In this document: one piece after another, positions 18,739 to 27,701 of the stretch | How positions within the stretch are numbered: the stretch's first letter is position 1 | Layout: the number at the start of each line of letters is the position of its first letter | Source: Cytobacillus firmus | GTDB taxonomy: Bacteria > Bacillota > Bacilli > Bacillales > Cytobacillaceae | DNA length: 64,000 nucleotides | Assembly: GCF_023612095.1 (NCBI RefSeq) | Contig: NZ_CP086235.1 | Coordinates: forward strand, 3,359,501 to 3,423,500 | Direction: 5' to 3' | Translations under genes and position numbers: made by a program | Notes under the pieces: model-generated | Databases searched by the model: none | What the model saw: the letters and a program-made list of their open reading frames with translations, nothing else | What the model was told of the DNA's origin: nothing

Positions 18739-19508
18739 TTTAAGACCCCCTTCTTGGCAGAAACGTTCGTCCCGATCCATATGCCATCCTTATAAAACTT
18801 TTCTTTACCTGATACAATCATTACGCTTTTTAGTCCTTTGCTGATTAAGCTCAAGGCAGATGTAACTTTTGGAATCATCCCGCCTGTAATTTTTTTATCG
18901 TTAATATGCTGTTCAATTTCATCCGCGTCAAGCTGGGGAGCGAGGCTGCCGTCAATGAAAATTCCTTTTACATCCGTTACAAAAATGCACTGTTCAGCTT
19001 TAATGGCATTGGCAACGGCTGCCGCAGCATAGTCGGCATTGATATTCAGTTTCGTGCCGCCTTCTGAAGCTGCAATAGGAGTAATGACAGGGACCAGGTC
19101 TTCGTTAAATAACATTTCCAGTAACGACGGATTAACAGCCGTTATTTCTCCAACCAGTCCAAGCTCATCCTGATTGATGCATTCTGCTTTTAGTAATCCT
19201 GCATCACTGCCATTTACGCCAAAACCTCTCAAACCATGCAGTTCGATCATTGAGGTAAGTTTGCGGTTTGATTGTCCCGACAAGACCATCTCTGCTACCC
19301 CCAGAACTTCCGGAGTCGTCTTTCTTAGCCCATTGACAAATTCATGAGGTATATTATAAAGTTCCAGCATGCTGTTAATTGCCGGGCCGCCTCCATGAAC
19401 AAAAACAATCTGGTATCCTTCATTCTTCAACAATAAAACACTATCAAAAAAATCTTTTCCCAGTTCTTCCATAACACTGCCGCCGCATTTAATGACTATA
19501 CTTTTCAA
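18735..19508 (-). CDS. argB: Acetylglutamate kinase ArgB
   Basis: Phosphorylates N-acetylglutamate, the second step of arginine synthesis. The 257-residue amino-acid-kinase-fold protein begins KSIVIKCGGSVME and contains the VHGGGPAIN motif and a C-terminal GGMIPKV motif of the family. It starts with TTG at 19508 behind a GAGGGGG stretch. It is 12 bp from argJ and overlaps argD. Confidence 0.96.
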   Translation of the reverse strand: MKSIVIKCGGSVMEELGKDFFDSVLLLKNEGYQIVFVHGGGPAINSMLELYNIPHEFVNGLRKTTPEVLGVAEMVLSGQSNRKLTSMIELHGLRGFGVNGSDAGLLKAECINQDELGLVGEITAVNPSLLEMLFNEDLVPVITPIAASEGGTKLNINADYAAAAVANAIKAEQCIFVTDVKGIFIDGSLAPQLDADEIEQHINDKKITGGMIPKVTSALSLISKGLKSVMIVSGKEKFYKDGIWIGTNVSAKKGVLN

Positions 19509-19520
19509 ATGGCATCCCCC

Positions 19521-20750
19521 TCAGGTACGGTAGCTTGCATTGATTTTGACATAATCATAGGATAAGTCACATCCCCAGGCCTTACCTATGCCAGCTCCCT
19601 GATGAAGATCCACAGTAATCTGAATGGCAGCATTGGATAAGTACTCTTTTGCTACTTCTTCAGAAAATGTCAAAGGAACACTATTTTTCAGCATGACTAT
19701 AGGTCCGATTGAAATATCTACCGAAGATGGATCAATAGCCGGCTGGCCCTGTCCGATTGCCCCGATAATTCTGCCCCAATTGGCATCTGCTCCATATATA
19801 GCAGTCTTTACAAGGTTTGAGCCGACAATCTGTTTAGCGATCATTCTTGCATCGTCATCGGTTTTTGTCCCCGATACCTCCACCTCGATCAGCTTTGTTG
19901 CTCCCTCACCATCTTTTGCGATCTGTTTGGCAAGACTTTCACTAGTTTTGGAAAGCATCTGTACAAATACATCCCAATCTGGATGATCCGGCGAAAGTTT
20001 ATTGGTACCGCTGGCTCCATTGGCCATTACCATTACCATATCATTTGTTGAGGTATCCCCATCAACGGTTATCTGATTGAACGTTCGATCGGTAACCTGT
20101 TTTAAAGCAAATTGCAAATCAGAGCTGGCTATATTAGCATCCGTTGTGATAAACGCAAGCATGGTTGCCATATTGGGATGAATCATTCCTGAACCCTTAG
20201 CAGACCCTCCCATCGTGACTGTTTTTCCATCAATAACTGCAGAATAGCAGCACTTCTTCATCACTAAATCTGTTGTTAATATGGCTGTTTGAAAATCGTC
20301 TGAGTGTAATGCCTCATTGCCGGGCTTCAGCATCTTTATGCCCTCTTCTATCTTATCCATCTGCATATACTCGCCAATGACACCGGTAGAGGCAACCGCC
20401 ACATGCTGTTCCTTTAAATTGAATTTATCTGCAGCTGATTTTCTCATTTGATAAGCATCTTTTAGACCCTGTTCCCCTGTACAGGCATTGGCACATGCAC
20501 TATTGACAATGACTGCCTGTATGAGTCCATCCGCTGCAATGCTTTCCTGTGTAACTTTTAGAGGGGCCGCCTGAAAATGGCTGGTTGTATAGACTGCTGC
20601 ACAATGTGCAGGAATATCGCTTAAAATAATCCCTAAATCCTTTTTGGAATAGCGCAGCCCTGCATGAACACCCGCTGCTGTAAAGCCTTTCGGTGTGATG
20701 ATGCTCCCGGCGGGCAGTTCAGCTACTTCAGCTTGAGATACTAATTGCAT
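19521..20750 (-). CDS. argJ: Bifunctional ornithine acetyltransferase / N-acetylglutamate synthase ArgJ
   Basis: Transfers acetyl groups from acetylornithine to glutamate, and in the bifunctional form also uses acetyl-CoA. It is self-cleaved at a conserved threonine, seen here in HPNMATMLAFITTDA around residue 195. Length (409 residues) and the C-terminal DLSYDYVKINASYRT are typical. RBS GGAGGAAAGATAA precedes the ATG; argC ends 13 bp upstream. Confidence 0.96.
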   Translation of the reverse strand: MQLVSQAEVAELPAGSIITPKGFTAAGVHAGLRYSKKDLGIILSDIPAHCAAVYTTSHFQAAPLKVTQESIAADGLIQAVIVNSACANACTGEQGLKDAYQMRKSAADKFNLKEQHVAVASTGVIGEYMQMDKIEEGIKMLKPGNEALHSDDFQTAILTTDLVMKKCCYSAVIDGKTVTMGGSAKGSGMIHPNMATMLAFITTDANIASSDLQFALKQVTDRTFNQITVDGDTSTNDMVMVMANGASGTNKLSPDHPDWDVFVQMLSKTSESLAKQIAKDGEGATKLIEVEVSGTKTDDDARMIAKQIVGSNLVKTAIYGADANWGRIIGAIGQGQPAIDPSSVDISIGPIVMLKNSVPLTFSEEVAKEYLSNAAIQITVDLHQGAGIGKAWGCDLSYDYVKINASYRT

Positions 20751-20763
20751 TTATCTTTCCTCC

Positions 20764-21795
20764 TTATGGATAGAGCGGAACAAATCCGAGACCCGCTGTT
20801 TCATCACATCCGCTCATTATATTGGCATTTTGCACAGCCTGCCCGGCAGCACCTTTCATTAAATTATCAATCACTGAAACGATTGTCAGTCTGCCCGTTC
20901 TGGAGTCCATATGGATACCTATGTCGCAAAAGTTAGAGCCTGCAACCTCTTTTACAGAAGGGAAGGTATTTTCCGGACGAATCCGGACAAATGGCTGGTT
21001 TTCATAGACTGATTGATAAAGTTCAAGAATTTGAGAAGAAGTGCATTCCTTGGTCAGCTGAACATAACTGGTTGTCATAATGCCCCGTGTTATCGGAAGA
21101 AGATGGGTCGTGAAGGTGATCGGCTTCATTTCGGAATTCCATTTCATCAGCTGCTGTTCGATTTCCGGTGTATGCTGATGCTGGTTTACCTTATAAACCC
21201 GCAGGTTTTCATTTGCTTCCGCATAGCTTGTTGTTCTCGAAAGCGCCCTTCCTGCCCCGGACACTCCGGATTTTGCATCTATGACAACACTATCTGGTTT
21301 TATTAAATTTTCATTTACAACAGGTGCAAGACTTAGCAGAGCAGCTGTTGGATAGCACCCAGGATTAGATATGATTTCTGCGGAGGCTATTTTTCTCCGG
21401 TGCCATTCAGGGAGACCATATACTGCTTTTTCTACGAGAGATTCGTTTGCAGGAGCATGCTTATACCACTCCTGATAGGCTTGAGCCGGAATTCGAAGGT
21501 CACCGGATAGGTCAATTACCTTAACGTCTTTACCTGAAAAATCTTCAGCAAGTTTTCCCGATATCCCGGATGGTGTAGCCAGAAAAACAATATCAGACTG
21601 GCCAGCGATTTGATCTGAATCTATTCCCTGTAAATTTTCGTCTAATAATCCATATAGATGCGGATATTCATTCCAAATGGGGATGTCTTCTTTGGTAGAA
21701 TGAATCGATTTGATGTTAAATTCCGGATGCTGCTTGAGGATACGGAGCAATTCAGCCCCCCCATATCCGGTTGTTCCGATTATTGAAACGTTCAT
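20764..21795 (-). CDS. argC: N-acetyl-gamma-glutamyl-phosphate reductase ArgC
   Basis: NADPH-dependent reductase of arginine synthesis. The 343-residue protein begins MNVSIIGTTGYGGAELLRIL (Rossmann loop) and has the catalytic-cysteine motif SNPGCYPTAALL near residue 146. ATG at 21795 has AAAGGAGC at ideal distance, whereas upstream in-frame starts do not. It is the first gene of argCJBD-carAB-argF, with a clear SigA promoter 70-100 bp upstream. Confidence 0.96.
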   Translation of the reverse strand: MNVSIIGTTGYGGAELLRILKQHPEFNIKSIHSTKEDIPIWNEYPHLYGLLDENLQGIDSDQIAGQSDIVFLATPSGISGKLAEDFSGKDVKVIDLSGDLRIPAQAYQEWYKHAPANESLVEKAVYGLPEWHRRKIASAEIISNPGCYPTAALLSLAPVVNENLIKPDSVVIDAKSGVSGAGRALSRTTSYAEANENLRVYKVNQHQHTPEIEQQLMKWNSEMKPITFTTHLLPITRGIMTTSYVQLTKECTSSQILELYQSVYENQPFVRIRPENTFPSVKEVAGSNFCDIGIHMDSRTGRLTIVSVIDNLMKGAAGQAVQNANIMSGCDETAGLGFVPLYP

Positions 21796-21838
21796 AGTTG
21801 CTCCTTTCACACTAATTGTATATTTAATCATTTATATA

Positions 21839-21893
21839 CATATTTATGAATTTATGTTTCTCTTATTATAGAAACTGGATTGAAAAATTGCAA
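21839..21893 (-). promoter_or_regulatory. argC promoter and candidate ARG box
   Basis: Minus strand: TTGCAA (21893-21888), a 17-bp spacer and a perfect TATAAT (21870-21865). Just downstream, 21839-21856 reads CATAAATTCATAAATATG, an AT-rich ARG-box-like sequence whose half-site AAATTCAT fits the consensus. The promoter is convincing; the operator is tentative. Confidence 0.6.
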
Positions 21894-21954
21894 CCTATTT
21901 TACTGAAGTTTTTAAGATTTCTAATATTAATTTTCAGCATTTCTTGATAAATTG

Positions 21955-21980
21955 AAAAAACCGGCCTCTTCAGGCCGGTT
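21955..21980 (-). terminator. Terminator after the ywiC-like gene
   Basis: AACCGGCCTG / CAGGCCGGTT-type stem with a short loop and TTTTTT on the minus strand. It begins at the stop codon of the ywiC-like gene. Confidence 0.85.
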
Positions 21981-22700
21981 CTAAGTGTGTATTGCAAATA
22001 ATAACATTAAGAAGAATATGGAGGCATTAGCAATTTCATAAACGCCAATTTTTTTAGGTGTAAATGACTTCCCATAAAATGCAATGGACCTGAAAAGGCT
22101 TGGAAGAAACGCAGCAGATACAATCCATCCGCCCGCCAGCAGCCAAAGTATCGGTACCGCAGTATGAAAGATCCACGAAACCCATTTAAAAGAACCATTT
22201 TTCTTTTCCCTGATCATTGATTTTACATAGAAGGTGCTTCCTGCAAAAAATAATATAGATGCTGCAAACACTGTCCAGGCCATCGGTGAAATTTCCCCAT
22301 GCGGCAAGTAGCTGCTCGCAAGGCCTGCTATTGAAAATGCACAAATGGCACTAAAGTCGTTGCCCAATGCTCTATCTCTGTTTTTGGAAGAATAGAGCGC
22401 ATTAATAATAAAAAAAGGAACCAAAAGAAGTCCGAAAATGATAATCGATGGCCTTTCCAGTAAAGGAACTAAAAGGAGTAAAATAGCCGGGACCAGATAA
22501 ATAGCTGTCCATTTAGAATATAAAGCCATCCTTTTTCTTTTAAATAGCAGAAGGCCCGGATAAGTGGCCAGATATAGTAATATCCATCCTAAAAAAAACG
22601 GGATATGAGACCAAATAATATCAGATGCAGCTGCTCCGAGCCAAAATGGCAGAATCAGCATTGCCCAGGCACCATGCTGTTTTGGCATAAATAACTTCAT
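21981..22700 (-). CDS. YwiC-like multi-spanning membrane protein
   Basis: A 239-residue protein with six or more hydrophobic segments, opening MPKQHGAWAMLILPFWLGAAAS; the PKQHGAWAM motif is the YwiC-like hallmark. B. subtilis ywiC lies in the fnr/arfM/narGHJI anaerobic region, and here it lies 4 kb from an fnr gene. RBS GGGGAGG is 8 bp from the ATG. Upstream is a palindromic Fnr-like site placed 41.5 bp before the predicted start point, so anaerobic induction is likely. Biochemical function is unknown. Confidence 0.8.
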   Translation of the reverse strand: MKLFMPKQHGAWAMLILPFWLGAAASDIIWSHIPFFLGWILLYLATYPGLLLFKRKRMALYSKWTAIYLVPAILLLLVPLLERPSIIIFGLLLVPFFIINALYSSKNRDRALGNDFSAICAFSIAGLASSYLPHGEISPMAWTVFAASILFFAGSTFYVKSMIREKKNGSFKWVSWIFHTAVPILWLLAGGWIVSAAFLPSLFRSIAFYGKSFTPKKIGVYEIANASIFFLMLLFAIHT

Positions 22701-22731
22701 CTATAATACCTCCCCGCTGCTTTCTGCCTAT

Positions 22732-22774
22732 AATATATAATCTTCCCGGTAAATATAAAGTGAAGATTATCACT
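22732..22774 (-). promoter_or_regulatory. Fnr site and promoter of the ywiC-like gene
   Basis: AGTGA-TAATCT-TCACT (22774-22759, minus sense) matches TGTGA-N6-TCACA at 8 of 10 positions and is a perfect palindrome. The -10-like TATATT lies at 22737-22732, which puts the site centre at -41.5, the spacing required by Bacillus Fnr. Confidence 0.7.
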
Positions 22775-22814
22775 GATACACGCAACGCCACAAAACGTTC
22801 AAATTTGAAGATAT

Positions 22815-22845
22815 TAAAAACAGCCCACAATAAAATTGGACTGTT
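22815..22845 (-). terminator. Terminator after mobB
   Basis: AACAGTCCA / TGGGCTGTT stem (one G-U pair) followed by TTTTT on the minus strand, 13 bp downstream of the mobB stop codon. Confidence 0.7.
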
Positions 22846-22857
22846 CTGCTTTAATCT

Positions 22858-23394
22858 TTATTTCATTCTTTCGCTCGCTAAATACTCAACGATCCACTCA
22901 GGCCCTTTGGGGTCACCAATGCTGAAAAACGGCGCTTCAAAATTTAGATCGTTTGGTTTTATTACGTTATCATCCCAGCTGATCACTGCACATATATTTG
23001 TCAATTCCTTCAAAAGATGCATATCTTCATTACTTCTTAGCAAGAGAACCTTAGAATATGATGCCTTTTTATGACCCTCAATAAGCACGACGTCCGGCTG
23101 CAGCTGCAGCACAATCCTTACCTGCTCCTCCAGGCTCCAGCTATTCTTTTCAGCATGCAATAGCAGTCTGCCTCCCCCTTCTACAAGTGAAGCTTCAGCT
23201 CCTGATTCAATATGGCTTGTGGAATCCTTGCCTTCTGGAGTTTCAGGTTTGCCGCCATGACCATGGTGTTTAATGGTAATGACAGAAAGCCCATTCTCTT
23301 TTAATCCGGAAATTAATTTATTTATCAACGTTGTTTTTCCGCTGTTTTGATAGCCGGATACCTGAAGGATAACAGGTTCCTTTACCATGGCCAT
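22858..23394 (-). CDS. mobB: Molybdopterin-guanine dinucleotide biosynthesis protein MobB
   Basis: GTP-binding accessory protein of molybdenum cofactor maturation. The 178-residue protein has P-loop GYQNSGKTTLINKL at residues 14-27 and the MobB motifs KHHGHGG, D(S)TSHIESGAEAS and VLIEGHKKA. Its start overlaps the end of moeA by 13 bp, so translation is probably coupled. A terminator follows. Cofactor genes next to fnr suggest a role in anaerobic molybdoenzymes. Confidence 0.92.
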   Translation of the reverse strand: MAMVKEPVILQVSGYQNSGKTTLINKLISGLKENGLSVITIKHHGHGGKPETPEGKDSTSHIESGAEASLVEGGGRLLLHAEKNSWSLEEQVRIVLQLQPDVVLIEGHKKASYSKVLLLRSNEDMHLLKELTNICAVISWDDNVIKPNDLNFEAPFFSIGDPKGPEWIVEYLASERMK

Positions 23395-24647
23395 TCGCTT
23401 CCTTCATGGTCCTCAAGCAATAGCACTTCAACGGTGTCCCCCTTGCCATATCCTCTGGTTCCACCTGGCAGAATCATTAGCGAATTCGCACCGGCTAGAC
23501 TCATCACAATGTTTGATTTATCCACTCCGCTTGGTGCTGCCACCAGTCGTCCTGACGAATAACTTACAGACGTCCTGACAAATCGTGTAAATGGGTTTGC
23601 TTTTGGAAATTCTGCCACCAGTTCAGCAGTTTCTTTCCTTAAATGCGGTTTCTCAGCGAACAGCATTTTTCGGATGACTGGTCTGGTAAAAAGTTCAAAC
23701 CCGACATAGCAGGCAGAAGGATTTCCCGAAAGTCCAAACAGAAGCTTTCCCTCATGCTGAGCAACAGTCGTCACACTGCCTGGCCTCATGGCCACTTTAT
23801 TGAAAAGCACCTCAGCCTCAAGCTTTTCATAAATGCCCGGCAGATAATCAAAATCGCCCACAGATACACCGCCTGTTGTGATCAGCATATCTACATTGTT
23901 CAATGCTTCCTTCACAGCATTAAAACATGTATCAAATTCGTCAGGAAGCTTTCCATAATAAATAACTTCCGCGCCGGCCCGTTCAATTTGCGCGGTAATC
24001 ATATGAGCATTGCTGTTTCTGATTTTTCCCGGCTCCAGCGGTTCATGGACTTCCAATAGTTCAGTTCCTGTTGCAAATAATCCAATAACAGGCTTTTTGG
24101 CAACAGGCACTTCTGCATAACCAAAGGTTGCGAGAATGGCCTGAATTCCGGGATTGATCTTTGTCCCCTTTTTAACTAAAGAATCTCCTTTTTTTGCATC
24201 TTCTCCTTTAAAGGAAACATTGTCTCCTGGTTTATAGGATCGCTTTATGGACATATAATTCTTACCGTCTTCTTCATATGCTTTTGCCAGTTCAAGCATT
24301 ACAACAGCATCACATTCCTGAGGCATTTGCGCACCCGTCATGATTCTAACAGCCTGGAATGGACCAATGTTTTTAGAAGTCACATGCCCCGCCCCAATGT
24401 GGTCCACCACCTCAAATATGACGGGATTTTCCATTGAAGCTTCCCTGGTATCCGCAGAACGGACAGCAAAACCGTCATATGGTGATCGATCAAAATGAGG
24501 GACATCATGTGTCGCTTTTAAATCTTCCGCCAGAAAACGGCCGCTGCTTTCATTAATAGATACGTATTCTGCACTTCCGTTTAATTGATATGCCATGATT
24601 TTTTTTACGGCTTCAGCAACAGGAATGGGAGTCCTTTTTTCCAGCAT
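23382..24647 (-). CDS. moeA: Molybdopterin molybdenumtransferase MoeA
   Basis: Inserts molybdenum into adenylated molybdopterin. The 421-residue protein shows the MoeA order: FDRSPYDGFAVRS near the N-terminus, the MPT-binding ITTGGVSVGDFDY motif and a LSGNPSACYVGFELF motif. ATG at 24647 has AGGAGC upstream; a longer in-frame extension lacks an RBS. It is co-transcribed with mobB. An Fnr-like site with a TATAAT -10 at class II spacing lies upstream. Confidence 0.95.
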   Translation of the reverse strand: MLEKRTPIPVAEAVKKIMAYQLNGSAEYVSINESSGRFLAEDLKATHDVPHFDRSPYDGFAVRSADTREASMENPVIFEVVDHIGAGHVTSKNIGPFQAVRIMTGAQMPQECDAVVMLELAKAYEEDGKNYMSIKRSYKPGDNVSFKGEDAKKGDSLVKKGTKINPGIQAILATFGYAEVPVAKKPVIGLFATGTELLEVHEPLEPGKIRNSNAHMITAQIERAGAEVIYYGKLPDEFDTCFNAVKEALNNVDMLITTGGVSVGDFDYLPGIYEKLEAEVLFNKVAMRPGSVTTVAQHEGKLLFGLSGNPSACYVGFELFTRPVIRKMLFAEKPHLRKETAELVAEFPKANPFTRFVRTSVSYSSGRLVAAPSGVDKSNIVMSLAGANSLMILPGGTRGYGKGDTVEVLLLEDHEGSEWPW

Positions 24648-24681
24648 AATATCAGCTCCTATGTGCTTTTCTAATTCAATT

Positions 24682-24724
24682 ATTATAAACGTACATGAAA
24701 ATTCATAACATGACAATCATCACA
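24682..24724 (-). promoter_or_regulatory. Fnr site and promoter of moeA-mobB
   Basis: Minus strand TGTGA-TGATTG-TCATG (24724-24709) matches the Fnr consensus at 8 of 10 positions. A perfect TATAAT lies at 24687-24682, placing the centre of the site at -41.5. Confidence 0.75.
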
Positions 24725-24782
24725 CTTTCTGTATTCATCTGTGCAGGGTTTTACCCAAAAAACTTTATAAAAATCCTGCAAG

Positions 24783-24825
24783 TGTGATGCACGTCACCAA
24801 GTTGAAGTGGATAATAGTTTATTCT
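24783..24825 (+). promoter_or_regulatory. Fnr site and promoter of ric
   Basis: TGTGA-TGCACG-TCACC (24783-24798) matches the Fnr consensus at 9 of 10 positions. A weak -10 TATTCT at 24820-24825 gives a -41.5 centre relative to a start near 24832. The weak -10 is what an activator-dependent promoter would show. Confidence 0.75.
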
Positions 24826-24860
24826 TTAGATAGTTCACAAGATAGAAGGAGGAAAATTCA

Positions 24861-25553
24861 ATGACTATACAAATTACAGAAGATCGTCTAGTAAAAGATA
24901 TCGTAAATGAATTTCCAAAGACAAGTGATGTTTTTAAACGTCATCGCATTGATTTTTGCTGCGGAGGAAATATTCCGCTTGCGCGTGCTGTTTCAGAGCA
25001 GTCAGCGGATATGGACGTCCTGATTAGCGAACTAAATGAAGTAATTCAAAAGGAAAACCAAACTGATGATTTAGAGGTCTGGACAGATAGTACATCTGAA
25101 GACATTATTGAACATGTCATTAATCGATATCATCGTCCTCTTGAAGAAGAACTATCACTCCTTAGCCCTTATGTTACAAAGGTATCAAGAGTTCATGGAG
25201 AAAGCCATGAGGAGCTTCTTAAAGTCCATCAATTGTTCTTTGAATTGAAGCACGAGCTTCTTGAACATACATCCAAAGAGGAAGAATCAGTTTTTCCACT
25301 TCTGCTGAAGCTTGAAGACCCAAAAGTTGAAAATCGCGAAGAAATCATCAGCTATATCCGGGAACTTGAGAAGGAGCATGATCATGCAGGTTCAATCTTA
25401 AAGGAATTGAGGGAAATTACAGCTGATTTTACCCCTCCAGCTGATGCATGCGGCTCTTACCGTCTTGTATATAAGCGGCTTGAAGATTTGGAAAGCCAAA
25501 CTTTCATGCATGTTCATCTGGAAAATAACATTCTTTTCCCTCGATATATTTAA
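24861..25553 (+). CDS. Iron-sulfur cluster repair di-iron protein (RIC/ScdA/YtfE family)
   Basis: Cytoplasmic di-iron protein that helps repair Fe-S clusters damaged by nitric oxide or oxidants. The 230-residue protein has the N-terminal DUF542/ScdA_N domain with the RIDFCCGG motif (about residues 1-60) and a hemerythrin-like domain with the expected histidines (NRYHRPLEEEL, HGESHEELLKVHQLF, HELLEHTSKEEE, EKEHDHAGSIL, MHVHLENNILFPR). RBS GAAGGAGGAAAA. An Fnr-like site in activating position suggests anaerobic induction, consistent with protecting Fnr and nitrate-respiration enzymes. Confidence 0.92.
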   Translation: MTIQITEDRLVKDIVNEFPKTSDVFKRHRIDFCCGGNIPLARAVSEQSADMDVLISELNEVIQKENQTDDLEVWTDSTSEDIIEHVINRYHRPLEEELSLLSPYVTKVSRVHGESHEELLKVHQLFFELKHELLEHTSKEEESVFPLLLKLEDPKVENREEIISYIRELEKEHDHAGSILKELREITADFTPPADACGSYRLVYKRLEDLESQTFMHVHLENNILFPRYI

Positions 25554-25564
25554 ATACTCATTTT

Positions 25565-25593
25565 CTGCAGCCAATATCGGCTGCAGATTTTTT
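25565..25593 (+). terminator. Terminator after ric
   Basis: CTGCAGCC / GGCTGCAG perfect stem with a 6-nt loop followed by ATTTTTT. Confidence 0.85.
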
Positions 25594-25609
25594 GTGCATT
25601 CAAATGGCA

Positions 25610-25663
25610 AAAATAAAAAGCCTGCCCGCCATGTCGATTTCTCATGACACAGCAGAGCATGCT
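25610..25663 (-). terminator. Probable terminator after moaA
   Basis: Imperfect GC-rich inverted repeat (AGCATGCTCTGC paired with GCGGGCAGGCT) with a long loop, followed on the minus strand by TTTTTATTTTTG. It lies 4 bp after the moaA stop. Confidence 0.5.
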
Positions 25664-25666
25664 TTT

Positions 25667-26683
25667 TCATCCTCCAATATAGGACATTTCAATCTTTTTC
25701 CTGTTTGCAGCGGTTTCTTCTGTCCGCTCGTCTGAGTACCGGTCTTTTCTGCCATTCCAAATCCTAATAATCCGATCGGTAATTTCTTCGTCAGTAGCAC
25801 CTTTTCTCATAAATTCCTTTAAATCGTGCCCTTCACCATTAAATAGGCATGTGAAAATTTGGCCGTTTGCTGACAATCTTGAACGAGTGCAGCTAGAACA
25901 GAAGGATTCAGAAACAGATGTAATAAACCCAACATCCACATCGGTGCCTTTATAGCGGTACCGCTTGGCCACCTCTCCGAAATAATCCGGATCTACCGGC
26001 TCTAATAAATAGTGTTCCTTTAAGATCTCATAAATCTCTTTTTTAGTTACTACCTCATCCATTTTCCAGCCGTTCGTGCTGCCGACATCCATGTATTCAA
26101 TAAAGCGCAGCTGTAGGCCGTTATCTTTACAGAACTTAGCCATAGGGACAATTTCAGAATCATTCAGGCCTTTTTTGACGACCATATTGATCTTCACCCC
26201 AAGTCCTGCTTCTTTTGCTGCTTCAATCCCTTTAATGACTGGTTTGACACCTACATTGCGTCCGTTGATTTGTCCGAAAAGCTCATCATCCAGACTGTCA
26301 AGACTGATGTTAACCCTCAGCAGTCCTGCTTCCTTTAAGTCCTTGGCATGTTTGGGAAGCAATACACCGTTGGTGGTTAGTCCAATATCTTTTAATCCCT
26401 CAATGTCTGAAAGCATTTTAACAAGTTTAGGCATGTCCCTTCTCATAAGGGGCTCTCCGCCTGTTAACCTGATCTTCTCCACTCCAAGACTTACGAAAAT
26501 TTTAGCCAGCCTTTCAATTTCCTCATAGCTGAGCAGCTCGCTTTTTGGTAGAAAAGCAAAATCAGGACCGAAGATTTCTGCCGGCATGCAATATTGGCAG
26601 CGGAAATTACAGCGGTCAATGACAGATATGCGCAGGTCTCTTAAAGGTCTATTCAATTTATCTTTAATAATTGTTTTAGCCAT
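25667..26683 (-). CDS. moaA: GTP 3',8-cyclase MoaA (radical SAM, Moco biosynthesis)
   Basis: Catalyses the first step of molybdopterin synthesis from GTP. The 338-residue protein has the N-terminal radical SAM cluster motif CNFRCQYC, the [12 protein letters not shown]-binding motif, and a C-terminal second cluster motif ([10 protein letters not shown] followed by a further cysteine). The start at 26683 is chosen over the upstream ATG because TGGAG precedes it. It is convergent with ric. It shares a 285-bp divergent region with fnr, but I see no Fnr-consensus site on its own side. Confidence 0.96.
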   Translation of the reverse strand: MAKTIIKDKLNRPLRDLRISVIDRCNFRCQYCMPAEIFGPDFAFLPKSELLSYEEIERLAKIFVSLGVEKIRLTGGEPLMRRDMPKLVKMLSDIEGLKDIGLTTNGVLLPKHAKDLKEAGLLRVNISLDSLDDELFGQINGRNVGVKPVIKGIEAAKEAGLGVKINMVVKKGLNDSEIVPMAKFCKDNGLQLRFIEYMDVGSTNGWKMDEVVTKKEIYEILKEHYLLEPVDPDYFGEVAKRYRYKGTDVDVGFITSVSESFCSSCTRSRLSANGQIFTCLFNGEGHDLKEFMRKGATDEEITDRIIRIWNGRKDRYSDERTEETAANRKKIEMSYIGG

Positions 26684-26968
26684 TTCGTTCAACTCCATTT
26701 AAAGAGTGACTTTATTAAGCTTTCTATACAGATGTATATTTTAGCCTTTCCCTTAAAATAACAGAAATAACCCAGTATCTCAAATTAAGGGCTTTTATTA
26801 TTAGAACATACAATCGCTGCAATGTTAATAGGGAAATGCTGTTTATTAGTTAAGACTAACCATTTCTATAGAAAATGCCACAATAAAGACACAAAAGCCG
26901 GCAATGTTTTCACTATACAAATGATATTATTGTGAGAAAAGACAGCTGTTTTATGAAGGAGGATTACC

Positions 26969-27670
26969 ATGGCTCATTCAGCCATTAAACAGACACATTC
27001 CATTGAGATTAAAGAGCTTCTTCATTTCGCTGACCGGCATATGAAAACACTGAAAGGGGCTTATATCTTTCAGGAAGGCATGGATGCTGATGAGCTATAT
27101 ATCATCCTTTCCGGCAAGATACAAATCAGCAAGATAACAGCAGATGGCAGGGAACTCACCTTCAGGTTATGCGGGGAAAATGAAATCATTGGTGAGCTGA
27201 CCTTATTTACCAGTGACCCCAAATATTTATTGAATGCTTTAGTTCTTGAAGCTGGTGAGGTAGCTGTGATAAAAAAAGATGTCCTGGAAAAGGAGATTTT
27301 CAAAAATAGTACTCTGGCCTATGAATTTATGAAATGGATGAGCGACCATTTCCGCAATACACAGACCAAATTCAGAGACCTTGTGCTTAATGGAAAAAAA
27401 GGTGCCCTGTATTCCACTCTTATCAGAATGACTAACAGCTATGGCGTAAAGTTGGATGGCGGCATACTCATTGATCTGCCACTTACGAATCAGGAACTCG
27501 GAAATTTCTGCGGCACCTCCAGAGAGAGCACCAATCGGATACTGGGCGAGCTGAAGAAGGATGACATTATTTCAATAATGAATGGAAGAATTACAGTTAA
27601 AGATCTTCAGTATTTAAAAAATGAAATAGGCTGTGAAAATTGCCCTGCCGTTTACTGCAGCATTGAATAG
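26969..27670 (+). CDS. fnr: Anaerobic transcription regulator Fnr (Bacillus type, C-terminal Fe-S cluster)
   Basis: CRP/FNR-family activator of anaerobic genes. The 233-residue protein has a cyclic-nucleotide-type beta-roll (about 20-135), a dimerisation helix and a winged-helix domain (NQELGNFCGTSRESTNRILGELK, about 170-195). The C-terminus carries C-E-N-C-P-A-V-Y-C, the C-x2-C-x4-C cluster motif that is typical of Bacillus Fnr and differs from the N-terminal motif of E. coli FNR. RBS GAAGGAGG. Four Fnr-like sites at -41.5 lie before neighbouring genes. The fnr upstream region itself has no clear consensus site. Confidence 0.92.
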   Translation: MAHSAIKQTHSIEIKELLHFADRHMKTLKGAYIFQEGMDADELYIILSGKIQISKITADGRELTFRLCGENEIIGELTLFTSDPKYLLNALVLEAGEVAVIKKDVLEKEIFKNSTLAYEFMKWMSDHFRNTQTKFRDLVLNGKKGALYSTLIRMTNSYGVKLDGGILIDLPLTNQELGNFCGTSRESTNRILGELKKDDIISIMNGRITVKDLQYLKNEIGCENCPAVYCSIE

Positions 27671-27699
27671 GAGTGCAGTCATAATGCACTCCTTCATTC
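27670..27699 (+). terminator. Terminator after fnr
   Basis: GGAGTGCA / TGCACTCC stem with a 7-nt loop followed by a T-rich stretch, starting at the last base of the fnr stop codon. Confidence 0.7.
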
Positions 27700-27701
27700 C
27701 T

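Noticed and set aside
24649..24716. Longer N-terminus for MoeA
   Set aside because: The extension lacks an RBS and would run over the predicted promoter; the ATG at 24647 has AGGAGC upstream.
26684..26968. TTTTCAC...GTGAGAAAA inverted repeat before fnr as a possible autoregulatory site
   Set aside because: The arms are 18 bp apart and do not match the TGTGA-N6-TCACA spacing; left as unexplained.
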